This document shows positions 56,044 through 64,000 of a stretch of 64,000 nt of DNA, one piece after another. The first letter of the stretch is position 1. The number at the start of each line of letters is the position of its first letter. The DNA is taken from positions 186,001 to 250,000 of the forward strand of contig NZ_JBGCCH010000010.1 of NCBI RefSeq assembly GCF_041261205.1, given 5' to 3'. Under the pieces are notes generated by a model. It saw only the letters and a list, made by a program, of their open reading frames with translations. It ran no database searches and was not told the origin of the DNA. Origin of the DNA: Catenulispora sp. MAP5-51 (GTDB lineage: Bacteria > Actinomycetota > Actinomycetes > Streptomycetales > Catenulisporaceae). A program made the position numbers and the translations under genes.

Positions 56044-56700
56044 ATGTCCTCATCAGCACGCACCTCGCCGGGTCGGCAGCCGGCTCCGGACGGTTACGGC
56101 CGTCCGGAGCGCGGCCATGTGCCGCCCCGGTCGGGGCGGCCCGCGCCGCCGCCGGCCCCGGCACGCGGCCGCGCTTCGGGGCCGTCCGGACGCGGCGGTC
56201 CCGCCGCTCCCGCTCCCGCTCCCGCCTCCGCCGGTCGCCGTACCGCCGCGCGGCAGGCGTCCGGCGCCGGCAGCGGCAATGGCAACGGCAACGGCGACCG
56301 GCTGCTGGCCGGGGCGCCGTCCTGGCTGCCCGCCGCGGCGGTGCTCGGCGGCCCGATGCTGGCCGCGATCGTGGGCAAGTTCGCCGGCGGGTACCACGGC
56401 CCGGCGTTCGTGGTGCTGACCATCGCCGCGGCCGCCCTGGCCGCCGCGGCGGCGACCTCGAACGGCCGCTGGTGGGTGGTCACCTCGCTGCCGCCGGTGG
56501 CCTGGCTGGTCGCCGCGGTCGCCGAACTGGCCTGGCACAACCCGGCCTACCCGGACAACAAGGCGAAGCTGGTCGGCATGGTCCACGCGACCACGAACGT
56601 CTTCCCGGTGATCCTGGCCGCGCTCGCTGTCATGGGCCTGGTGATCGTGGCCGCCGTGGTGCGCGGCCGACAGAGCGGGGGAGGCGCGCGCCGTGTCTGA
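56044..56700 (+). CDS. DUF6542 membrane protein
   Basis: A Pro/Arg/Ala-rich disordered first 85 residues precede four membrane helices of the DUF6542 type (SWLPAAAVLGGPMLAAIVG, AFVVLTIAAAALAAAAA, WWVVTSLPPVAWLVAAVAEL, VFPVILAALAVMGLVIVAAV). The family accompanies LCP genes in actinomycetes. Its stop overlaps the LCP start by 8 bases, so translation is coupled. Confidence 0.85.
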   Translation: MSSSARTSPGRQPAPDGYGRPERGHVPPRSGRPAPPPAPARGRASGPSGRGGPAAPAPAPASAGRRTAARQASGAGSGNGNGNGDRLLAGAPSWLPAAAVLGGPMLAAIVGKFAGGYHGPAFVVLTIAAAALAAAAATSNGRWWVVTSLPPVAWLVAAVAELAWHNPAYPDNKAKLVGMVHATTNVFPVILAALAVMGLVIVAAVVRGRQSGGGARRV

Positions 56701-58708
56701 GTGGTATCCGGAAGACGGGGACCGGCGGGACCTGAGGGACCCGCGGGACCAGCGCGGCGGCGGCCGTCGCGGAGCGGCACCCGAGCAGCCTGGGCCGCCC
56801 GAGCAGCCCTGGCAGGCATCGCAGCGCCGTCCCGGGCCCCCGCCGCAGCAGCGCCGGCAGCCGCCCCCGCGCCCGGACGACCCGACGCACCACGGCGGCG
56901 ACTGGTACGAGGCCGAGCAGACCAACGTCATGGCCCAGCAGGGCAACGGCGACCGGTACGACGACAGCTACGGCGACGGCGACCGGTACGACAGCGAATA
57001 CGACGACGAATACCTCGAGTCCGGCCGTCGGGGCGGCGCGGGCGGCGGCCGACGCGGAGGCGGCCGCGGCACCCCCGCTCCCGGTCCGGGTGGAAAGGCG
57101 CGTAATCCGGGGCTGATCGCCGGCCGGGTCACCGCCGCGGTGATGAGCGCGGTCGTCGTGCTGGCGACCGGCTTCGTCTGGTTCGAGAACAAGCAGCTCA
57201 CCGACGGCCTGCACACCTCGGACTCGATCAACCAGATCAAGCCCGGCGAGGACGGCTACGTCGCGCCGCACCTCGGCGCCGACGTCAACCTGCTGCTGAT
57301 AGGCCTGGACTCGCGCAAGGACATGAACGGCAACAACCTGCCGACGTCCCTGGTCGAGGACGAGCTGCACGCCGGGTCCTCCGACATAGGCGGCTACAAC
57401 ACCAACGTGCTGATCCTCATGCACATCCCGGCCAACGGCGGCAAGGTCACCGCGTACTCGATCCCGCGTGACAGCGACGTCGAGCGCCCCGGCGGCCAGG
57501 CGACCATCCCGGGCGTGGGCAGCGTCGAAGTGCCGGACATGGGCATGGGCAAGATCAAGGAGGCCTACGGCGACGCCAAGGCCTTCGCCGACAACAAGAT
57601 CGCCGCCTCCGGCAAGAAGGTGGACAAGGCCACCGAGGAGGCCGAGAGCCGCGAGGTGGGCCGCGAGGCCACGATCCGGGCCGTGCAGAAGCTCACCGGC
57701 CAGCACGTCGACCACCTCGCCGAGGTCAACCTGGTCGGGTTCTACGACATCGTGAACGCGATCGGCAGCATCCAGGTCTGCCTGAGGGCCCCGGCCTACG
57801 ACCCGATCGAGGACGGCGCGGGCACCGGCATCAACCTGCCGGCCGGCGTGTCCACCATCAACGCGGCCACCGCGCTGCAGTTCGTGCGCCAGCGCTTCCA
57901 CCTGCCCAACGGCGACCTGGACCGCACGCACCGCCAGCAGGCGTTCCTGTCCTCGGTGACACAGAAGCTCAAGCAGAACGGCGTCCTGAACGACATCGGG
58001 TCGATGCAGAAGCTGTTCAACGTCGTGAAGAACGACATCGTCATCGACAACGGCTGGAGCGTGCTGGACTTCGCCTCGCAGGCCTCGAACCTGACCGGCG
58101 GGAACACCGAGTTCATCACCCTGCCGACCACCGGCACCGTCACGATCGCCGGCGAGAGCGCGCTGACGGTGAACCCGGCCGCGATCCAGAAGACGATCGG
58201 CGCGACGTTCGACAACGACGCCGCGGTGGCCCCGCCGCCGACCACGTCCTCCAGCTCGACCCCGCCCCCGGCGGCGCCGACCACGACCGCGACGCCCCCG
58301 GCGACCATCACGGTCCTGAACGGCACCCAGACCACCGGCCTGGCGCTGAAGGTCTCCGGCCAGCTGTTCGACGCCAGCATCCCGACCAGCAAGACCGGCA
58401 ACGGCGGCGACAACGTCCAGCACACGGTCATCCGCTACGGCGCCGGCGAGGAGGCCCTGGCCAAGAAGATCCAGACCACGCTGGGCACCAAGGAGGCGCC
58501 GATCGCCAGCAGCTCCATCGCGAAGGGCACCATCACCATCACCATCGGCTACGACTACAAGGCGCCGCCGGCGACGACGACCACGCAGTCCTCGAACCAG
58601 CCGTCGAACGGCCCGACCAGCGTGGCCAGCGACAACTCCTCCGACTCCTCCGGGCTGAGCTCCGGCGGCGCGGTCACGTCGCAGAACGGGATCCCCTGCG
58701 TGTACTGA
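56693..58708 (+). CDS. LCP-family cell-wall glycopolymer ligase
   Basis: A long Pro/Arg/Gly-rich cytoplasmic tail (residues 1-135) and one membrane helix (about 139-165) precede the LytR-CpsA-Psr domain (NLLLIGLDSRKD, MHIPANGGKVTAYSIPRDSDVE, with late FVRQRFHLPNGDLDRTHRQQ). A LytR_C domain (TITVLNGTQTTGLA) follows. LCP enzymes attach wall polymers such as teichoic acids or arabinogalactan to peptidoglycan. GTG 56693 overlaps the DUF6542 gene. Length and domain order are typical for actinobacteria. Confidence 0.92.
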   Translation: MSEWYPEDGDRRDLRDPRDQRGGGRRGAAPEQPGPPEQPWQASQRRPGPPPQQRRQPPPRPDDPTHHGGDWYEAEQTNVMAQQGNGDRYDDSYGDGDRYDSEYDDEYLESGRRGGAGGGRRGGGRGTPAPGPGGKARNPGLIAGRVTAAVMSAVVVLATGFVWFENKQLTDGLHTSDSINQIKPGEDGYVAPHLGADVNLLLIGLDSRKDMNGNNLPTSLVEDELHAGSSDIGGYNTNVLILMHIPANGGKVTAYSIPRDSDVERPGGQATIPGVGSVEVPDMGMGKIKEAYGDAKAFADNKIAASGKKVDKATEEAESREVGREATIRAVQKLTGQHVDHLAEVNLVGFYDIVNAIGSIQVCLRAPAYDPIEDGAGTGINLPAGVSTINAATALQFVRQRFHLPNGDLDRTHRQQAFLSSVTQKLKQNGVLNDIGSMQKLFNVVKNDIVIDNGWSVLDFASQASNLTGGNTEFITLPTTGTVTIAGESALTVNPAAIQKTIGATFDNDAAVAPPPTTSSSSTPPPAAPTTTATPPATITVLNGTQTTGLALKVSGQLFDASIPTSKTGNGGDNVQHTVIRYGAGEEALAKKIQTTLGTKEAPIASSSIAKGTITITIGYDYKAPPATTTTQSSNQPSNGPTSVASDNSSDSSGLSSGGAVTSQNGIPCVY

Positions 58709-58727
58709 GACACTGATCGCCAGCGCA

Positions 58728-58783
58728 CACAAGGCCGCCGCGGGCGCCGGAGACTTCGGTTCTCCGGCGCCCGCGGCCTTGTG
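58728..58783. terminator. Long bidirectional hairpin between LCP and LLM genes
   Basis: A stem of about 24 bp, with outer arms CACAAGGCCGC/GCGGCCTTGTG and inner arms CGGGCGCCGGAGA/TCTCCGGCGCCCG, has one small bulge and a short loop. It separates the convergent LCP and LLM genes. Confidence 0.85.
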
Positions 58784-58789
58784 ACGGGT

Positions 58790-59677
58790 TCACTTGATGT
58801 AGCGCTCCGCGAACCCCTCCACGGCCTCGACCATCTCCGCCAGCGAGGGACCCGGCGCGGTCATGGCCTTGATGTTCGTCATCCACGGGGCGCCCAGCAG
58901 GTCCGTGACGCCCCACTCCTCCAGCTGCTCGCACAGCTCCGGCGTGGGTTCGGCCAGGACCGCGAGCATCGCGCGGAACGGCCGGTCCAGGGTGCCGGCC
59001 TTCTCGCGGGCCGCGCGGATCCGGTCCATGATCGAGTGCGTCTCCTCGACCGTGTGGTAGATCCCGATCCAGCCGTCGTTGTTCGCGGCGCGGCGGATCG
59101 CGATGTCCGAGACGCCGCCGACGTAGACCGGGATCGGGTCGTTCGGCGTCGGCGTGATCGAGCAGGCCGGCAGCGTGTAGTTCGGTCCGGAGACCTCGAC
59201 CACCTCGCCGGTCCACAGCTCGCGCAGCGCCGCCAGCATCTCGTCGAGCCGGGCCCCGCGCTTGGCGAAGGCCTGGCCGGTCGCGATGAACTCGTCCTTG
59301 CTCCAGCCCGGCCCGACGCCGAGGGCGACCCGGTGGTGTCCGCCGGCGGAGCCCTGCGAGAGGTAGGCGGCCGTCGCCACCTGGTTGGCGACGGTCAGCA
59401 GGTCCCGCGCCGGGGCCACGTAGATGTTGGTGGTGAAGCGCAGCCGGGTCGTGACCGTGGCCATCGCCGCGATCGCCACCCACGGCTCGGGCCAGTGCGT
59501 CTCCTTGGACCAGTACCGGGATCCGTCCGGCGTATACGGGTAGGGGGAGGACAGTTCGACCGGATGGAACAGGTGATCCGGGATGGCGATCCCTTCGAAC
59601 CCGTACTCCTCCGCGGCCCGCGCGAGCCCGGTGAAGTGCGCCGTGTCGCAGAACGCCGGTGAAAGCCAGAACTTCAT
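58790..59677 (-). CDS. LLM-class F420-dependent-type oxidoreductase 1
   Basis: The product is a luciferase-like TIM-barrel enzyme with LARAAEEYGFEGIAIPDHLF, RLRFTTNIYVAPARDLL, GWSKDEFIATGQAFAKRGARL and DGWIGIYHTVEE. Sequences of this class in F420 producers usually bind F420. ATG 59677 is chosen for GGGGAG at the right distance; the frame continues upstream to 59716. The 19-bp palindrome is 40 bp upstream of the start and serves the divergent SDR as well. Confidence 0.9.
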   Translation of the reverse strand: MKFWLSPAFCDTAHFTGLARAAEEYGFEGIAIPDHLFHPVELSSPYPYTPDGSRYWSKETHWPEPWVAIAAMATVTTRLRFTTNIYVAPARDLLTVANQVATAAYLSQGSAGGHHRVALGVGPGWSKDEFIATGQAFAKRGARLDEMLAALRELWTGEVVEVSGPNYTLPACSITPTPNDPIPVYVGGVSDIAIRRAANNDGWIGIYHTVEETHSIMDRIRAAREKAGTLDRPFRAMLAVLAEPTPELCEQLEEWGVTDLLGAPWMTNIKAMTAPGPSLAEMVEAVEGFAERYIK

Positions 59678-59716
59678 GGGCCGACTCCCCTTCACTTTTC
59701 GCCTTCCAGGAATCAA

Positions 59717-59735
59717 TCTGACACCTAGTCAGATG
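59717..59735. promoter_or_regulatory. Regulon palindrome, copy 3
   Basis: ATCTGAC-ACCTA-GTCAGAT has perfect 7-bp arms. It lies between the divergent LLM 1 and SDR 2 starts, 40 and 32 bp away. Confidence 0.85.
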
Positions 59736-59766
59736 TCAAGCGCGATGCGAGGACAGGGGACGGCCG

Positions 59767-60519
59767 ATGGGGAAGCTGGATGGGCGCGTGGTGCTGGTCA
59801 CCGGCGCGGCGCGCGGTCAGGGCGCCGAGGAGGCGCGGCTGTTCGCGAGCGAGGGCGCGCGGGTGGTGGTCGCCGACGTGCTGGAGGACCTCGGGACGGA
59901 GGTGGCCAAGGAGATCGGGGACGCGGCGCGCTTCGTCCGGCTGGACGTCACCGACGAGGCGCAGTGGACCGCCGCCGCGGACTTCGCCGAGGCCGAGTTC
60001 GGCAAGCTCGACGGTCTGATCAACAACGCCGGCATCCTGCGCTTCAACAAGATCGAGAAGACCAGCCTCGAGGAGTACATGAAGGTCGTGACGGTGAACC
60101 AGGTCGGCGTCTTCCTGGGGCTGCGGGTGTGCCTGCCCCGGATCAGGGCGGCCGGCGGCGGGACCGTGGTGAACACCGCGAGCATCGACGGGCTCGCGGG
60201 CATGGCGTACCTGGGCTCGTACGTGTCCTCCAAGTTCGCCGTCAGAGGCCTGACGCGGGTGGCGGCGCTGGAGGCCGCCCCGACCGTCCGGGTGAACTGC
60301 ATCTGCCCCGGCGGCGTCCACACGCCGATGGTGACCGAGCTGATGCCCGAGGACCTCGACCCCGATGCCGGCTACTCCGGGATCCCGCTCAAGCGCGTGG
60401 GCACCGCGCACGAGATCGCCAAGGCCGCCCTGTTCCTCACCTCCGACGACTCGTCCTACTGCACCGGCGCCGACTTCGTCCTCGACGGCGGGGCGCTGGC
60501 CGGCATCCGCTTCGACTAG
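59767..60519 (+). CDS. Short-chain dehydrogenase/reductase 2 (20-beta-HSD-like)
   Basis: The 250-residue SDR has TGAARGQG, NNAGILRFN and the active-site YVSSK. The ARGQGAEEARLF and DVTDEAQW sequences recall 3-alpha/20-beta-hydroxysteroid dehydrogenases, but substrate class is inferred only from resemblance. ATG 59767 is the start. It is the first gene of a run with two LLM genes and fbiC, with gaps of 25 to 31 bases, so cotranscription is likely. Confidence 0.92.
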   Translation: MGKLDGRVVLVTGAARGQGAEEARLFASEGARVVVADVLEDLGTEVAKEIGDAARFVRLDVTDEAQWTAAADFAEAEFGKLDGLINNAGILRFNKIEKTSLEEYMKVVTVNQVGVFLGLRVCLPRIRAAGGGTVVNTASIDGLAGMAYLGSYVSSKFAVRGLTRVAALEAAPTVRVNCICPGGVHTPMVTELMPEDLDPDAGYSGIPLKRVGTAHEIAKAALFLTSDDSSYCTGADFVLDGGALAGIRFD

Positions 60520-60544
60520 CCGCCCTTCACAACCAGGAGACCGC

Positions 60545-61672
60545 ATGGAGTTCGGCATCTTCGTCCAGGGCTACGTACCGGCCGAGCGGCTGGCCGCCGA
60601 CCCGGACTTCGAGCACACCTCGCTGATGAACGACGTCGCGATCGCCAAGGCCGCCGACAAGGCGGGTTTCAAGTACGTCTGGGCCTCCGAGCACCACTTC
60701 CTCGACGAGTACTCGCACCTGGCCAGCAACGACGTCTTCCTGGGCTACCTGGCCGCCGCGACCGAGCGGATCCACCTGGGCTCCGGCATCTTCAACCCGC
60801 TGCCGCAGGCCAACCACCCGGTGAAGGTGGCCGAGAAGGTCGCGACCCTGGACCACCTGTCCGGCGGCCGGTTCGAGTTCGGCACGGGGCGCGGCGCCGG
60901 CTCGCGGGAGGTCCTGGGGCTGGGCCTGCCGGACACCACCGTCACCAAGGAGATCTGGGCCGAGGTGGTGCGCGAGATCCCCAAGATGTGGATGCAGGAC
61001 TCGTATTCGCACCAGGGCAAGTGGTTCTCCATGCCGGAGCGCAACGTGCTGCCGAAGCCGTGGAAGAAGCCGCACCCGGCGATGTGGTACGCCGCGGGGA
61101 ACCCGCCGTCCTACGAGATGGCCGCGCGCATGGGCCTGGGCGTGCTGGGCTTCTCGGTGGGCTCGCCGGCCGACGCCGAGGCCGCGGTGGCGTCGTACAA
61201 GAAGGCGGTCCCGGCGGCTGAGCCGGTCGGCGCCTACGTCAACGACAACGTGATGGTGACGTCCTCGGCGGTGTGCCTGGCCGACGGACAGCGAGCCCGG
61301 CAAGCGGCCGCCACGATGGGCATAGGGCGCCTACAGTCCCTGGTGTTCCGGTACCACGACACTTTCCCGCGCCCGGACTGGGTGCCGGAATGGCCGGCGG
61401 TGCTGCCCGAGCCGACCGTCGAGGAGGTCGACTGGCGCCTGCGCAACGGCTTCCTGATCTGCGGCGATCCCGACGAGGTGCTGGCCCAGGTCAAGCGCTA
61501 TGAGGCCACCGGGATCGACCAGCTGACCTTCGGGCTGCCGATCGGGCTGTCGCTCGCCGACACGCTGGAGACGATCGACCTGATCGGCCGGCACGTGATC
61601 CCCAAGGTAGACAAGGACCCGGTGCACCGGACCACGCGCTTCCGCAGCGCGGCCGCGGCATTGGGTAAGTGA
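60545..61672 (+). CDS. LLM-class oxidoreductase 2
   Basis: The protein begins MEFGIFVQGYVP and has the EHHF motif (WASEHHFLDEYSH), GSGIFNPLPQANHPVKVAEKV, LSGGRFEFGTGRG and the late YEATGIDQLTFGL. This is the flavin/F420-dependent luciferase-like family of about 375 residues, longer than LLM 1 and 3. ATG 60545 follows AGGAGA. The gap from SDR 2 is 25 bases. Confidence 0.9.
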   Translation: MEFGIFVQGYVPAERLAADPDFEHTSLMNDVAIAKAADKAGFKYVWASEHHFLDEYSHLASNDVFLGYLAAATERIHLGSGIFNPLPQANHPVKVAEKVATLDHLSGGRFEFGTGRGAGSREVLGLGLPDTTVTKEIWAEVVREIPKMWMQDSYSHQGKWFSMPERNVLPKPWKKPHPAMWYAAGNPPSYEMAARMGLGVLGFSVGSPADAEAAVASYKKAVPAAEPVGAYVNDNVMVTSSAVCLADGQRARQAAATMGIGRLQSLVFRYHDTFPRPDWVPEWPAVLPEPTVEEVDWRLRNGFLICGDPDEVLAQVKRYEATGIDQLTFGLPIGLSLADTLETIDLIGRHVIPKVDKDPVHRTTRFRSAAAALGK

Positions 61673-61703
61673 GAACCCACAAGCCCCACCAGAAGGAGTC
61701 GTC

Positions 61704-62540
61704 TTGCGCATCGGCGTCACGGTCTTCCTGACCGACCAGACCATCGGTCCGGCCGAGCTCGGGCGCGCGCTCGCCGAGCGCGGTTTCCAGTCGTACTACG
61801 CCCCCGAACACACCCACATCCCGATCAGCCGCGCGACCCCGGCGCCGCTCGGCGAGCCGCTGCCGGACTACTACTCACGGACGCTGGATCCCTTCATCGC
61901 GCTCACCACGGTCGCGGCCGCCGCCCCGGGCATCCGCGTGGGCACCGGCATCTGCCTGGCCGCCCAGCACGACCCGATCCTGCTGGCCAAGACCGTCGCG
62001 ACGCTGGACCTGGTCACCGGCGGAAACCTCGACCTCGGCGTGGGCTTCGGGTGGAACAAGGAGGAGATGGCCGACCACGGCGTCGACTTCGGGACCCGCC
62101 GGGAGAAGGTGCGGGAGACCGTGCTGGCGATGAAGGAGCTGTGGGGCAACGAAGTCGCCTCCTACCACGGTGAGCACGTCTCCTTCGATCCCTCGTGGTC
62201 CTGGCCCAAGCCCGCGGCCGGCTCGGTCCCGGTGCTGATCGGCGGCGCGGCCGGGCCGAAGCTGTTCAAGGCGGTGGTGGACTACGCCGACGGCTGGATG
62301 CCGATCGGCGGACGCGGGCTGACGCAGGCGCTGCCGGTGCTGCGCGCCGCCGCGGAGGAGGCCGGGCGGGACCCGGACACGCTGCGCGTCGTGCCGTTCG
62401 GGACCGAGCCGAACCCGGGGAAGCTGGAGCACTACCAGGCCCTGGGCATCGAGGAGATTGTGTTCAACGTCCCATCGGCGCCCGCAGACCGGATCTTGCC
62501 CGTGCTCGACGACTACGCTCGCTACATCGACCGGGAATAG
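61704..62540 (+). CDS. LLM-class F420-dependent-type oxidoreductase 3
   Basis: The product has [22 protein letters not shown] [33 protein letters not shown] and [13 protein letters not shown], typical of the TIGR03619-type F420-dependent family. It starts at TTG 61704, supported by AAGGAG 5 bases upstream. The stop is 29 bases before fbiC, so the two may share a transcript. Confidence 0.9.
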   Translation: MRIGVTVFLTDQTIGPAELGRALAERGFQSYYAPEHTHIPISRATPAPLGEPLPDYYSRTLDPFIALTTVAAAAPGIRVGTGICLAAQHDPILLAKTVATLDLVTGGNLDLGVGFGWNKEEMADHGVDFGTRREKVRETVLAMKELWGNEVASYHGEHVSFDPSWSWPKPAAGSVPVLIGGAAGPKLFKAVVDYADGWMPIGGRGLTQALPVLRAAAEEAGRDPDTLRVVPFGTEPNPGKLEHYQALGIEEIVFNVPSAPADRILPVLDDYARYIDRE

Positions 62541-62569
62541 ATCCGGTTCACCGCCGCGTAGGAACTGGA

Positions 62570-64000
62570 ATGACGATGCAGCCCACCGCCAATGCGATGC
62601 GCCGTGCCCTGCACCGGGCGGGTGAGGGAGTCGCGCTCAGCGTCGAGGAGGCGACGGTCCTGCTCGCCGCGCGCGGCGCCGACCTGGACGCGCTGTGCGC
62701 CGTCGCCTCTCGCCTGCGCGACCAGGGCCTGGAGGCGGCCGGACGCCCCGGGGTGGTCACCTACTCGCGCAAGGTGTTCATCCCCCTGACCCGGCTGTGC
62801 CGCGACCGGTGCCACTACTGCACCTTCGTCACGGTCCCCGGCCGCCTGGACTCGCTGTACCTGTCCCCTGACGAGGTGCTGGACATCGCCGCCAAGGGCG
62901 CGGCCCTGGGCTGCAAGGAAGCCCTGTTCACGCTGGGCGACCGGCCCGAGGACCGGTGGCCGCAGGCCAAGGAGTGGCTGGACGCGCACGGGTACGACTC
63001 CACGCTGGACTATGTGCGGGCCATGTCGATCCGGGTGCTGGAGGAGACCGGCCTGCTGCCGCACCTCAACCCGGGCGTCCTGTCCTGGTCGGACTTCCAG
63101 CGGCTCAAGCCGGTGGCCCCGTCGATGGGCATGATGCTGGAGACCACCGCCACGCGCCTGTGGTCCGAGCCTGGTGGACCGCACTACGGGTCCCCGGACA
63201 AGGAACCCGCGGTGCGGCTCCGTGTATTGGAGGACGCGGGCCGCTCTTCGGTTCCCTTCACCACCGGAATTCTCATCGGGATCGGCGAGACCCTGGAGGA
63301 GCGCGCCGACTCGATCTTCGCGATGCGCAAGGTCGCCCGGACCTACCGCGGCGTCCAGGAGATCATCATCCAGAACTTCCGGGCCAAGCCGGCCACGGCG
63401 ATGATGAACACACCGGACGCCGACCTCGAAGAGCTCGCGGCGACGATCGCCACGGCGCGCGTCGTCCTGGGCCCCGCGGTCCGCATCCAGGCACCGCCGA
63501 ACCTCGTGGACGCCGAGTACGCGCTGATGCTCCGCGCCGGCATCGACGACTGGGGCGGCGTGTCCCCGCTGACCGCCGACCACGTCAACCCCGAGCGCCC
63601 CTGGCCCGCCATCGACGAACTCGCCGCCCAGTCCGCCACAGCCGGCTTCACCCTGAAGGAGCGGCTGACGATCTACCCCGAGTACGTGCTGCGGGGCGAG
63701 CCCTGGCTGGACCCGCGGATCATGCCGCACGTCCAGGCCCTCGCCGACCCCGAGACCGGCATGGCGCTCGAGGGCCGCATCCCGACCGGCATCCGCTGGC
63801 AGGAGCCCGACGGCGGCTGGGACGCCTCCAGCGGACGCACGGACCTGCACGCCGCCATCGACACCGAAGGACGCACCGGCGACCGCCGCTCGGACTTCTC
63901 AGACGTCTACGGCGACTGGGACGAACTCCGGGAGCACGCCTCGCGCACGTCTGTCGACCACAGTGCCGGTGCCCCGGAGCGCATCGACGCGGCAGTGAAG
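62570..64000 (+). CDS. fbiC: FO synthase FbiC, partial (N-terminal CofG half)
   Basis: FbiC makes the deazaflavin FO, the chromophore of F420, from tyrosine and a pyrimidine using two radical-SAM halves. The window contains the CofG half with CRDRCHYC (CxxxCxxC), [25 protein letters not shown] and [10 protein letters not shown], and ends within the linker to the CofH half. ATG 62570 or 62576 are possible starts. It follows three LLM genes that probably use F420. Confidence 0.95.
   Translation, partial: MTMQPTANAMRRALHRAGEGVALSVEEATVLLAARGADLDALCAVASRLRDQGLEAAGRPGVVTYSRKVFIPLTRLCRDRCHYCTFVTVPGRLDSLYLSPDEVLDIAAKGAALGCKEALFTLGDRPEDRWPQAKEWLDAHGYDSTLDYVRAMSIRVLEETGLLPHLNPGVLSWSDFQRLKPVAPSMGMMLETTATRLWSEPGGPHYGSPDKEPAVRLRVLEDAGRSSVPFTTGILIGIGETLEERADSIFAMRKVARTYRGVQEIIIQNFRAKPATAMMNTPDADLEELAATIATARVVLGPAVRIQAPPNLVDAEYALMLRAGIDDWGGVSPLTADHVNPERPWPAIDELAAQSATAGFTLKERLTIYPEYVLRGEPWLDPRIMPHVQALADPETGMALEGRIPTGIRWQEPDGGWDASSGRTDLHAAIDTEGRTGDRRSDFSDVYGDWDELREHASRTSVDHSAGAPERIDAAVK

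Overview
The window is chromosomal DNA of a high-GC, F420-producing actinomycete. Support comes from very GC-rich codon use, frequent GTG/TTG starts, actinobacterial families (SCO1860-like LAxTG-anchored protein, SigE-family sigma factor, DUF6542-LCP pair, citrate synthase next to pdxH, tRNA-Gly next to dcd, an IdeR-type repressor) and FbiC with luciferase-like F420-type oxidoreductases. The genus cannot be fixed from sequence alone; a Streptomyces/Catenulispora-like organism fits. I see no prophage, insertion sequence, integrase or CRISPR array, and no gene-free stretch longer than about 300 bases.

Layout. 1-5000: PIG-L deacetylase and DUF2079 membrane protein meeting head-to-head with both 5' ends apparently missing, then a flotillin, a DUF2975/HTH pair behind three tandem operators, and an NfeD-like protein. 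5080-7060: TPP riboswitch and thiC. 7100-14400: DinB-like protein, two lipoproteins, a phosphoesterase, a NERD protein, a PadR regulator with divergent target, and a membrane coiled-coil protein ending in an HTH. 14400-23420: a carbohydrate locus with divergent ROK repressor, GH20 hexosaminidase fused to a lectin propeller, a complete binding-protein ABC importer and two Gfo/Idh/MocA dehydrogenases. 23430-28110: MFS and MocR remnants, a serine hydrolase, an S53 protease and tRNA-Gly(CCC). 28250-38790: dcd, an iron-box-controlled MFS exporter, thpR, serC, a sigma/membrane-partner pair, citrate synthase, pdxH, a hotdog protein and UdgX. 38850-48600: M48 protease, a divergent MFS/ArsR pair, IdeR, a cell-surface protein, a primase-polymerase domain protein and an XRE/TPR regulator. 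48600-54600: EthD-like protein, surface and secreted proteins, and a GntR-controlled membrane protein. 55000-64000: SDR, DUF6542-LCP operon, three LLM oxidoreductases, a second SDR and fbiC, which runs off the end.

How the genes connect. The clearest hidden structure is a 19-bp palindrome, ATCTGAC-N5-GTCAGAT, found three times (49515, 55069, 59717). Each copy lies 29-40 bp upstream of a start codon, in front of the EthD-like gene, SDR 1, and the divergent LLM/SDR pair that heads the cluster running into fbiC. This suggests one dispersed regulon of F420/NAD(P)-linked catabolic enzymes under a repressor not encoded here. Two other patterns recur: short tandem repeats that begin at or just after stop codons, often re-copying the stop, and two places where divergent genes have both lost their 5' ends at one junction. 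The iron box at 29990 and the IdeR-type gene at 42691 form a plausible in-window iron circuit.
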